9,643 bases of DNA from an uncultured Lachnospiraceae bacterium (GTDB taxonomy: Bacteria > Bacillota > Clostridia > Lachnospirales > Lachnospiraceae), in contig CAJTWA010000076.1 of assembly GCA_910580195.1 (NCBI GenBank), forward strand, positions 1 through 9,643, read 5' to 3'. Shown piece by piece: positions 1-5,454 of this stretch (positions are counted from its first letter, which is position 1; each line of letters starts with the position of its first letter). The notes under the pieces were generated by a model, which saw nothing but the letters and a program-made list of their open reading frames with translations, ran no database searches and was not told the origin of the DNA. The translations under genes were made by a program, and so were the position numbers.

Positions 1-442
1 GGAGAGCCCCTATGGGCTGGCAAGCCTGATGGGGCAGTACCGCCCGGACACCGTCATATTTGAGAAAGTGGAGCGGAACTTATCCGAGTTCCTCACTATG
101 CCGCCCATCATCCCCGCGCCGGGGGCAAGCGCCCCGCAGTCCGCAGAGCCTGTGGAGTCCAGCACAACCATATCTATAGCACCTTTGGAATTTGACGCAA
201 ACTATTATAAAATCAGTGGGGAAGTGGACAGTGGGCTCCTTGGGGAAGAAACCGACATTATCATACAGGCCAATGGAACCTGTTACCAGGCATACCACAC
301 CGGGGCCAACGGCTATGCAGCGTACATAAAGAAAGAAGACTTGCCGGATGCCCCAGTGGAACTTAAGGTACTGACGGAGGACCAAGGGGTTTACAGGACT
401 GTCCAGACGAAACGGGCAGAAAAGGGAGAGTTATTTTTATGA
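1..442 (+). CDS. DHHW/AlgX-like exported protein, C-terminal part (5' end outside window)
   Basis: The reading frame is open from the left edge (first whole codon at base 2) and stops at 440-442, giving 146 visible residues. The first 35 or so, with YGLASLMGQYRPDTVIFEKV followed by ERNL, resemble the end of the SGNH/DHHW-type domain found beside MBOAT acyltransferases (AlgX/AlgJ-like), where the protein takes part in O-acetylation of exported polysaccharide. The catalytic residues would lie upstream and are not visible. After this comes a Pro/Ala/Ser linker and about 85 residues of probable beta-rich character that I do not recognise. The stop codon overlaps the start of a 14-codon micro-ORF (ATGA), and the next real gene begins 41 bases later, so this is the upstream gene of an operon. 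Family assignment rests on the short motif and on the MBOAT gene at 8047, so it is moderate. Confidence 0.6.
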   Translation, partial: ESPYGLASLMGQYRPDTVIFEKVERNLSEFLTMPPIIPAPGASAPQSAEPVESSTTISIAPLEFDANYYKISGEVDSGLLGEETDIIIQANGTCYQAYHTGANGYAAYIKKEDLPDAPVELKVLTEDQGVYRTVQTKRAEKGELFL

Positions 443-501
443 AAAGGATGAAGAAGGCAGAAAAAGGAGAGTTATTTTTATGAAAAGGATAAAAAAGGCA
501 G
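415..501 (+). repeat. 41-bp tandem duplication at a gene junction
   Basis: Bases 415-460 recur at 456-501, offset by 41 bases, with three mismatches in 46 positions (424/465, 450/491, 453/494). Each copy carries a GGAGAG ribosome-binding site, the string GTTATTTTTATGAAAAGGAT and the start of a Lys-rich peptide. The duplication has therefore copied the end of the upstream gene (AEKGELFL), the ribosome site and the start of the lipoprotein gene. Confidence 0.9.
439..483 (+). other. 14-codon micro-ORF made by the tandem duplication
   Basis: The ATG at 439 overlaps the upstream stop (ATGA), and the micro-ORF's own TGA at 481-483 overlaps the lipoprotein ATG at 480 (ATGA again). It encodes MKRMKKAEKGELFL, a fusion of the lipoprotein start with the tail of the upstream protein. 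It has a GGAGAG ribosome site at 425-430. It is probably an accident of duplication, but if translated it would act as a coupling relay between the two genes. No function is claimed. Confidence 0.45.
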
Positions 502-1475
502 CTTTGCTTGCCATGGCAGCATGTTTCCTGCCCAGCCTGTGCGCCTGCGGGAAAGTAACCATGCAGATTGACGACAACGGCACAGTCACCGAGCTGGAGG
601 TTTCCATGCCAAGGACTGTGGAACAGGTACTCGGGGACGCAGAAATTACCCTGAACGAAGGGGACGAAGTAACTCCGTCGCTGGACACGAAGCTATCCGA
701 AGCACAGGAAATTTCTATTTTAAGAACCCACACCGTCAAGCTAACGATGGATGGGGAAACCAAGGAAATCACCATGGCAGGCGGGACAGTGGGCAGCCTC
801 CTCGAGCAGGAAAACATCACCCTTGGGGAAAAGCAGCATGTGAACCATGGGCTGGAGGAGCCCTTAACAGACGGCATGGAAATAAAGGTTTCCTATTCCT
901 ACAGCATAACCGTACGGTGCGACGGGAAAACCAGCACGCAGGAAACAGAGGCGGAAACTGTAAAAAACGCACTGGAGGAGCTGGGGATTACTTTGGGGAA
1001 GGATGACCGGGTAACCCCCGCCGTAGGAGAGGCAGTTACGGATGGAATGGAAATCGTGGTGGAGCGGGTAACTACGGACACGGTTGTGGAAACAGAGGAA
1101 ATCGGCTATGAAACTGCGTACGAGGATGACAGTTCCCTGCCCAAGGGGGAGGAGCGCGTCAGCAGGGATGGCGAGAATGGGCAGAAGGAAGTGTCCTACC
1201 AAGTGACTTACGTGGACGGCGCAGAGGAGTCGAGGGAGGCTACTGGGGAAACCGTCACGAAGGAACCAGTCAATAAGGTTGTAAGGGTAGGGACGAAGGA
1301 GGAGGCTCCGGCAGCCCCGCCAGAAGCAGCCCCAGCAGCCCCGGCGGAGGAGGCTCCAGCAGCTCCGGAGCGGAGCGTGGTGTCTAAAAAGGCATATTAT
1401 GACTGCAGTGACAATTCCCATGGGTATTATGAGATTACTTATTCTGATGGCAGTGTGGAGTATGAGGAATTTTAA
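480..1475 (+). CDS. Lipoprotein with three DUF348 repeats and a G5 domain
   Basis: 331 residues. The start at 480 has GGAGAG at 466-471 and is stop-start coupled to the preceding micro-ORF. A basic N-terminus and hydrophobic stretch lead to a lipobox LCAC, so Cys23 is the likely lipidated residue and the protein should sit on the outer face of the membrane. Three ubiquitin-like DUF348 repeats follow (about 26-82, 83-140 and 141-198), each with the pattern of a short strand, a TVxxLLxxxxITL-type segment and a late DGMEI. A G5 domain is at about 200-275 (LPKGEERVSRDGENGQKEVS, and TKEPVNKVVRVGT near its end). An Ala/Pro/Glu linker (275-297) and a compact tail with HGYYEITYSDGSVEYEEF complete it. 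DUF348-G5 proteins such as YabE/Rpf-like enzymes usually add a lytic 3D or transglycosylase domain, which is absent here, so a binding or scaffolding role in the wall is more likely. Domain calls are firm; the role is inferred. Confidence 0.85.
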   Translation: MKRIKKAALLAMAACFLPSLCACGKVTMQIDDNGTVTELEVSMPRTVEQVLGDAEITLNEGDEVTPSLDTKLSEAQEISILRTHTVKLTMDGETKEITMAGGTVGSLLEQENITLGEKQHVNHGLEEPLTDGMEIKVSYSYSITVRCDGKTSTQETEAETVKNALEELGITLGKDDRVTPAVGEAVTDGMEIVVERVTTDTVVETEEIGYETAYEDDSSLPKGEERVSRDGENGQKEVSYQVTYVDGAEESREATGETVTKEPVNKVVRVGTKEEAPAAPPEAAPAAPAEEAPAAPERSVVSKKAYYDCSDNSHGYYEITYSDGSVEYEEF

Positions 1476-1496
1476 GGAAGTTCCTTAAGGTATTTT
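1472..1496 (+). terminator. Weak candidate terminator after the lipoprotein gene
   Basis: The stop codon lies inside a palindromic stretch TTAAGG, AAGTT loop, CCTTAA (1472-1488), followed by GG and TATTTTT. The stem is only six pairs and mostly A/T, so termination would be partial at best. It overlaps the last codon. Confidence 0.3.
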
Positions 1497-1513
1497 TCAA
1501 ATATGCTTTTGTG

Positions 1514-1765
1514 CTATAGCGAACAATGCAGTGTAGAAATCTTTGGAGCCGGACGGCAGTTCAGGATAGCCCTTCCCCACACAAACTGGGCAACGTTCCA
1601 GCGAACTAACTGCTAACTCCGACTAAAGGATTTCGGGATAGCCCTCATCCTTAAGTCTGCGTAAGCTAGGATTTCGCCTCCACTAAGGACGCCCATGAAT
1701 CGTTTGCTTAGGGGAAGGGCTATCCTGAACTGCCTGTTTATTGGAAAGAGAAAAGTTCGCTATAG
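1514..1765. repeat. Nested inverted-repeat element upstream of the first repeat/transglutaminase gene
   Basis: This fills most of the 334-bp gap between 1475 and 1810. A perfect 24-bp inverted repeat lies at 1555-1578 (begins GGCAGTTCAG, ends CCTTCCCC) and 1711-1734, flanking 132 bp. Outside it, CTATAGCGAAC at 1514-1524 is matched by its reverse complement at 1755-1765. Inside, GACTAAAGGAT at 1621-1631 pairs (10 of 11) with 1647-1657, around an inner GGG/CCC. The ten bases GGATAGCCCT occur at 1564-1573, again at 1636-1645, and inverted at 1716-1725, so either upstream copy could pair with the third. No credible ORF spans it. It could be an invertible segment, a miniature transposon-like element or a folded leader RNA; the sequence alone does not decide. 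Confidence 0.75.
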
Positions 1766-1809
1766 TATTGGTACAAGCAGCAAAATAAAATCGAAGGAAG
1801 GGAAAAATT

Positions 1810-4290
1810 ATGGAAGGAAAGAAAGGGATGGCACGCGTTTGTGCAGTCCTGTTAGCAGTAAGCTTATTTACCGCTGATGCATTTCCTGCTGTTGCAGCAA
1901 CAGAACCGGGAAAGCAAACAGAAGGGCAGGCGTTTGCGGAAGAAGGAAATATTACAGATGAGGGGACCAGCCAAGAGCCGCAAAGTGTACCAGAGGGAAC
2001 CAGCCAAGAGCCGCAAAATGGATCAGAGGAAACCAGCCAAGGGCTGCAAAATGGAGCAGAGGTAAACCTAGAACAGACAAATAAAGAAGAGGAAGAACCA
2101 AACCAGCCGGATACGGCAGAAGAAACCCAAGAACCGGAACAGCCCAATGCAGCACAGCCGGGCCAACCAGATACAGCAGGGGGAACCTCAAAACCGGAAC
2201 AGCCCAATGCAGCACAGCCGGGCCAACCAGATACAGCAGGGGAAACCCAAGAACCGAAACAGCCAAATACAGCAGGGGAAACCCAAGAACCGGAACAGCC
2301 CAATGCAGCAGGGGAAACCCAAGAACCCGGGCTGCCCAATCAGACAGGGCGGGAACCGGAAATCCCCCAAGCGCCAGAGGGAACCCCGGAAATCTTCGAT
2401 GGGACAGACAAAAGGCCAGAAGCCTTTTTGCCCTCAGGCCAAAAGGAAGGGCAGGAAACGCCGTCTGGCATACAGGAAAGCGGCGGCCTGCTCTGCTTGG
2501 ATGGCGTGCCTTATACCGGCTATTATCTAGACAGTGACGGAATTTTCTGCACCGTTACAAGCGGGGCCGCAGTGCCAACCGTAGGCATTGTAGCCGCAGG
2601 GACGGAATACTACGCTGCAACTTCCAAAGGAAAAACAGTCCTGCAAAAACAGACAGTTTTCGTTGCAGGGAAAGCATATGCCGGCTATTATCTGGATACC
2701 GGCGGAATCCTATACCTTGCAGTAAACGGTGAGGCGAAACCAGAAACAGGCATCCTAAGTGCAGGGACAGAATATTACGATTTTCGGAAGAAAAGCATGG
2801 CTTCATTCCCGGAACAGGCCGTATTTGTTGCAGGAAAAGCATATACCGGCTACTATATGGACGGCAGCGGCATCCTCTACACGGTGTCAGGCGGGACGCC
2901 AGAGCTGAAAACGGGCACCGTTAAAGCAGGGACGGAGTATTACAGCTGCAAGGAGGCTGGGAAAACCCAACTGCAATCCCAGGCCTTGTTTGTGGAAGGG
3001 AAAACATATACTGGCTACTACATGGGTCCCAAAAATAAGATGTACTATGCCAAAAAAGGGATTTGCACCCTGAAAACCGGATTGTTAAAGGCAGGAGCCA
3101 AATACTATAGCTGCAATGATAAAAAGTTTTTGCAGCTTCCTAAGCAGACGCTGTATGTAGAAGGCAAGGTGTACAGCGGCTATTACATGGACAAAAGCAA
3201 AAAGATGTACCGTGTGGAAAAAGGCGTCCGCAGCCTGAAAACCGGGGCAGTAAAAACAGGGGCAAAATATTATAGCTACAATGCCAAAAAGTTTTTGCAT
3301 CTCCAAAAACAGACGCTGTATGTCAAAGGCAAGGTGTACAGCGGCTATTACATGGACAAAAGCAAGAAAATGTACCGTGTGGAAAAAGGCGTCCGCAGCC
3401 TGAAAACTGGGGCAGTAAAAGCAGGGGCAAAATACTATAGTTACAATGCCAAAAAGTTTTTGCATCTCCCCAAACAGACATTGTATGTCAAAGGGAAGGT
3501 GTATACTGGTTTTTACATGGACAAAAAGGAGAAGATGCATGAAGTAAAAAAAGGGACGCGCACCTTGGCAGCCGGAATGCTGGAGGCTGGGACGAAATAT
3601 TACAGTTACAATGCCAAAAAGTTTTTGCATCTCCCCAAGCAGGCGTTATATGTGGAAGGCAAAGTGTATTCCGGCTATTACATGGACCCAGAAAATAAGA
3701 TGCACAGCGTACAGGACGGCACATGCACCCTAGCCAATACAACATTGGAGGCAGGGACAAGGTACTATAGTTATAACGCAAGGAAGTCCCTGACGCTCCC
3801 GGCACAGACCGTATACGTAAATGGAAAAGCAATGGAAGGGATGAGCCCGGAATCCTTGGCAACCCTCCAAAGGGCGCAGGCAGTGGTAGCTGGAATTACA
3901 AATAGCAGCATGACGCAGGAAGAAAAGCTTAAGGCCTGCTTTGATTTTGTAAAGACTTACCGGGAAAGCAGGCCAAGGATGCCGAATTATATCGGGATGG
4001 ACTGGCCGGTCATCTATGCAAATGACATGTTCGTGAATGGGACTGGGAATTGCTGCAGCTATGCCGCCGCATTTGCATATATGGCAAAAGCCATTGGGTA
4101 CGAGGAAGTATACTGCTGCAATGACAGCGGCCATGGATGGGCTGAAATTGACGGGCTGATTTATGACCCGGAATGGAGCAAGCACCATCAGGAATACAGC
4201 TACTATGCCCTTAGCTATGATACCAAGACAGATGTGAACTACAAAGGGAATATTGCAGCTGGGCATCCATGGATGCACATAAAAATTTAA
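1810..4290 (+). CDS. Secreted repeat protein with C-terminal transglutaminase-like domain (paralogue 1)
   Basis: 826 residues. The start is set by AGGAAGGG at 1795-1802. A signal peptide (basic start, hydrophobic core, PAVAA) should be cut near residue 29. Residues 33-225 form a low-complexity Pro/Glu/Gln/Thr linker with its own tandem repeats. Eight 55-residue repeats follow (227-666), with the pattern YVEGKVYSGYYMD, then a KMYRVEKG-like strand, then AGAKYYSYNAKKF. They resemble aromatic/Gly-rich wall- or glucan-binding repeats but fit no family I can name surely. The end (about 690-826) is a transglutaminase-like fold with Cys748 (GNCCSYAAAF), His775 (GHGWAEIDG) and Asp786 (YDPEW) as the triad. 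There is no LPXTG motif or C-terminal membrane segment, so retention would depend on the repeats. The catalytic domain may cross-link or cleave proteins; the substrate is unknown. It is closely related to the gene at 5455. Confidence 0.88.
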   Translation: MEGKKGMARVCAVLLAVSLFTADAFPAVAATEPGKQTEGQAFAEEGNITDEGTSQEPQSVPEGTSQEPQNGSEETSQGLQNGAEVNLEQTNKEEEEPNQPDTAEETQEPEQPNAAQPGQPDTAGGTSKPEQPNAAQPGQPDTAGETQEPKQPNTAGETQEPEQPNAAGETQEPGLPNQTGREPEIPQAPEGTPEIFDGTDKRPEAFLPSGQKEGQETPSGIQESGGLLCLDGVPYTGYYLDSDGIFCTVTSGAAVPTVGIVAAGTEYYAATSKGKTVLQKQTVFVAGKAYAGYYLDTGGILYLAVNGEAKPETGILSAGTEYYDFRKKSMASFPEQAVFVAGKAYTGYYMDGSGILYTVSGGTPELKTGTVKAGTEYYSCKEAGKTQLQSQALFVEGKTYTGYYMGPKNKMYYAKKGICTLKTGLLKAGAKYYSCNDKKFLQLPKQTLYVEGKVYSGYYMDKSKKMYRVEKGVRSLKTGAVKTGAKYYSYNAKKFLHLQKQTLYVKGKVYSGYYMDKSKKMYRVEKGVRSLKTGAVKAGAKYYSYNAKKFLHLPKQTLYVKGKVYTGFYMDKKEKMHEVKKGTRTLAAGMLEAGTKYYSYNAKKFLHLPKQALYVEGKVYSGYYMDPENKMHSVQDGTCTLANTTLEAGTRYYSYNARKSLTLPAQTVYVNGKAMEGMSPESLATLQRAQAVVAGITNSSMTQEEKLKACFDFVKTYRESRPRMPNYIGMDWPVIYANDMFVNGTGNCCSYAAAFAYMAKAIGYEEVYCCNDSGHGWAEIDGLIYDPEWSKHHQEYSYYALSYDTKTDVNYKGNIAAGHPWMHIKI
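1966..2340 (+). repeat. Linker tandem repeats in paralogue 1
   Basis: Three 33-bp units begin at 1966, 1999 and 2032 (protein TSQEPQ plus five variable residues). From 2107 there are two 60-bp units (2107 and 2167, protein PDTA to AAQPGQ) and then shorter units built on AGETQEPEQPN up to about 2340. All are in frame. Such repeats expand and contract easily by slippage, and would set the length of the stalk between the cleaved N-terminus and the 55-residue repeats. Confidence 0.85.
2488..3807 (+). repeat. Eight 165-bp coding repeats, paralogue 1
   Basis: Units start at 2488, 2653, 2818, 2983, 3148, 3313, 3478 and 3643, each exactly 55 codons. Units 5 and 6 differ at only three residues (E/K, T/A and Q/P), which indicates a recent duplication or gene conversion. 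Units 1-3 are more divergent, more acidic and richer in Gly/Asp. Units 4-8 are Lys-rich with a KKM-type core. Confidence 0.92.
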
Positions 4291-4291
4291 C

Positions 4292-4370
4292 TGGGCAAGG
4301 AAGGCTTTGCCCAAGCAGGCGCACGGCGCCCTTTCGCATACCATAAGCGGGAACATGGAACCGGGCTTTC
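4292..4370 (+). other. Run of small hairpins after paralogue 1
   Basis: TGGGCAA (4292-4298) pairs with TTGCCCA (4307-4313). GGCGC (4318-4322) pairs with GCGCC (4326-4330) around ACG. A CGGGAA/TTCCCG pair lies further on, at about 4348-4373. None is followed by a T-run, so they are not terminators by themselves. They may slow 3' exonucleases or be remnants of a larger element. I see no gene between 4291 and the recombinase. Confidence 0.5.
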
Positions 4371-4406
4371 CCGTAATTGGGCTTAAAAGTTTTTGATTTT
4401 AAAGAA

Positions 4407-4438
4407 GCTCTGTTGTAGAAATACAACAGGGCTTTTTT
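4407..4438 (+). terminator. Strong intrinsic terminator between paralogue 1 and the recombinase
   Basis: GCTCTGTTGTA (4407-4417) pairs over all 11 positions (one G-U) with TACAACAGGGC (4422-4432), closed by a GAAA tetraloop and followed at once by six T (4433-4438). It should end transcription of paralogue 1 and insulate the recombinase, which starts 34 bases further on and so would need its own promoter or low-level readthrough. Confidence 0.92.
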
Positions 4439-4471
4439 ATTGTATTTTAAGACTTTTTACGGAGGATGAAG

Positions 4472-5080
4472 ATGGGAAAAGCGTATGGATATGTCCGTGT
4501 GTCAAGCACGGAGCAGAACGAAGGCCGGCAGATGGCCGCAATGGAACAGGCAGGGGTGGCTGCGGGGGATATTTTTATGGACAAACAGTCTGGCAAGGAT
4601 TTTTTCAGGGAGGATTATGGGAAAATGGTGTCGAAAATGCAAAAGGGCGACCTGCTCTATATCTTGAGCATTGACCGTTTAGGCCGCAATTATGCAGAAA
4701 TACAGAACCAGTGGCGTATGCTCACAAAGGAAATCGGCATTGATATCTGCGTGCTGGACATGCCCCTTTTGGATACAAGGAATGGAAAGGACCTTATGGG
4801 GACGTTTATTGCGGATTTAGTGCTGCAAATCCTCTCCTTTGTGGCAGAAAGCGAAAGGGAAAATATCAGGAGCCGCCAAGAACAGGGGATAGCCGCTGCG
4901 AAAAAGAGGGGCGTCCGCTTTGGGAGGCCACAAATGCCTATGCCGGACAATTTCGGCAAAATCGTCCAAAAATGGGAAAATAAGCAGATGACATTCCGCG
5001 ATGCCGTACAGGAGTGCAAGATGAGCCCAGCCACATTTTACCGGCGGCTAAAGGAGTACCGCATGGGCAGGGAACTGTGA
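4472..5080 (+). CDS. Serine recombinase, resolvase/invertase family; probable DNA invertase
   Basis: 202 residues from the ATG at 4472, chosen because GGAGG (4461-4465) lies six bases upstream; the ATG at 4466 directly abuts that ribosome site. The N-terminal catalytic domain starts AYGYVRVSS, with Ser11 as the expected nucleophile, and has DRLGRN at 68-73 with the conserved arginines. The long dimerisation helix carries AESERENIRSRQEQG. GRPQ at 151-154 is the minor-groove arm seen in Hin-type proteins, and a helix-turn-helix follows (about 165-198, with MSPATFYRRL). Length and order match small invertases and resolvases (about 180-205 residues); there is no large-serine-integrase C-terminus. 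The stop is only six bases before the first 25-bp recombination-like site, which is the main reason to prefer a local invertase over a transposon resolvase. No transposase is in the window. Confidence 0.95.
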   Translation: MGKAYGYVRVSSTEQNEGRQMAAMEQAGVAAGDIFMDKQSGKDFFREDYGKMVSKMQKGDLLYILSIDRLGRNYAEIQNQWRMLTKEIGIDICVLDMPLLDTRNGKDLMGTFIADLVLQILSFVAESERENIRSRQEQGIAAAKKRGVRFGRPQMPMPDNFGKIVQKWENKQMTFRDAVQECKMSPATFYRRLKEYRMGREL

Positions 5081-5086
5081 AGCGGC

Positions 5087-5111
5087 TATCAAAAAGTGTA
5101 CTTTTTGACAG
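5087..5111 (+). other. Putative serine-recombinase crossover site 1 (hix-like)
   Basis: The core is CAAAAAGTGTACTTTTTG (5090-5107), two half-sites CAAAAAGT and ACTTTTTG around a central GT (5098-5099), preceded by TAT and followed by ACAG. The half-site TATCAAAAA matches the known Hin half-site (TTATCAAAAACC), and the A-tract is what a GRP arm contacts. It lies directly after the recombinase stop codon. Compared with site 2, the outer bases run in the same direction but the two central bases are reversed and complemented. Confidence 0.7.
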
Positions 5112-5132
5112 TCCAGCTATGTCGAATATTTT
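5105..5132 (+). promoter_or_regulatory. Candidate promoter inside the putative invertible segment
   Basis: The right arm of site 1 contains a perfect TTGACA (5105-5110), followed after 16 bases by TATTTT (5127-5132), which matches four of six -10 bases. It reads rightward toward paralogue 2. Its -35 box is part of the recombinase site, so bound recombinase would block it. On the other strand TTGCAT (5156-5151) and TAAAAT (5133-5128) with a 17-base spacer form a second, overlapping candidate that would face paralogue 2 only after inversion. Site 2 also carries TTGACA (5262-5267), outside the segment, but its best -10 there is poor. Confidence 0.4.
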
Positions 5133-5243
5133 ACTCCATTTTTATGTGCAATGCAATCATTATTTTGGGGTATATCCTGTTTTCTGGTGAAATTTAGGGT
5201 AATTCTGAACATGGGGCATCAAGAAAAATACAAGAAAGCCCAA

Positions 5244-5268
5244 TATCAAAAAGTACACTTTTTGACAG
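5244..5268 (-). other. Putative serine-recombinase crossover site 2, inverted centre
   Basis: The core is CAAAAAGTACACTTTTTG (5247-5264), with central AC at 5255-5256. Its reverse complement equals the core of site 1 exactly, and the match extends to 20 bp (5246-5265 against 5089-5108). Read directly, the two sites agree at 23 of 25 positions and differ only at the centre. Serine recombinases pair sites by the two-base overlap, so GT here and AC there means an inverted pair and predicts inversion of the 157 bp between centres. Confidence 0.7.
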
Positions 5269-5454
5269 CAGCTACAATTCAAATTTTATATCAGAAGGGA
5301 GATGTTTTCATTTAAAGATATAGTACCAACCATGCGGAAAAGCGTAAAGGGGCCGCACCCCATTTGGGCTGGAAAGCTGGGGAGCCATCCCATGTTTCAA
5401 ATGGTTGTTACCATCCAAAAAGCAAACAATAATACATAAAGGAAGGAAAAATTT
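5269..5454 (+). other. Structured leader of paralogue 2
   Basis: This stretch lies between recombination site 2 and the paralogue 2 start. CCATTTG at 5360-5366 is matched by CAAATGG at 5398-5404, enclosing GGCT/AGCC (5367-5370 and 5383-5386). ATGGT (5401-5405) can alternatively pair with ACCAT (5410-5414), and the two pairings exclude each other. AAGGAAGG at 5439-5446 is the ribosome site of the gene at 5455. No riboswitch class is recognised. Confidence 0.4.
5302..5439 (+). CDS. Possible 45-codon leader ORF (doubtful)
   Basis: An open frame from the ATG at 5302 to the TAA at 5437-5439 ends 15 bases before paralogue 2. It begins MFSFKDIVPTMRKS and ends VVTIQKANNNT. The Shine-Dalgarno-like AGAAGGGAG abuts the start codon, which is poor spacing. 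The peptide has no recognisable domain, signal peptide or membrane segment. It might be a leader peptide in the 5' untranslated region, or a chance frame over the hairpins. Confidence 0.2.
   Translation: MFSFKDIVPTMRKSVKGPHPIWAGKLGSHPMFQMVVTIQKANNNT

Noticed and set aside
1761..1766. TATAGT as a -10 box for paralogue 1
   Set aside because: It matches five of six bases, but the only reasonable -35 (TTGGAA at 1741-1746) is 14 bases away, too close; it lies in the outer inverted repeat and may be unrelated to transcription.
1695..1877. 60-codon + strand ORF across the inverted repeat and the start of paralogue 1
   Set aside because: It has no ribosome site, runs through the repeat arm and overlaps the signal-peptide region of the real gene in another frame.
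3118..3636. Recurrent CAAAAAGTTTTTG in the coding repeats of paralogue 1, similar to the half-sites at 5087 and 5244
   Set aside because: The two arms overlap with no central GTRYAC block, and the string is simply the codons for AKKFLHL repeated in successive 55-residue units.
3085..4356. Long minus-strand ORFs opposite both repeat/transglutaminase genes and the lipoprotein gene
   Set aside because: They mirror the repeat period of the + strand genes, lack ribosome sites and known motifs, and arise from the codon bias of the repeats.
4383..4404. AAGTTTTTGATTTTAA before the recombinase, resembling one hix-like half-site
   Set aside because: Only one arm matches and the other half is absent, so it is not a credible third crossover site.
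4472..5080. Recombinase as part of a complete transposon
   Set aside because: No transposase, terminal inverted repeats or passenger genes were found around it; the nearest repeats are the two 25-bp sites just downstream.
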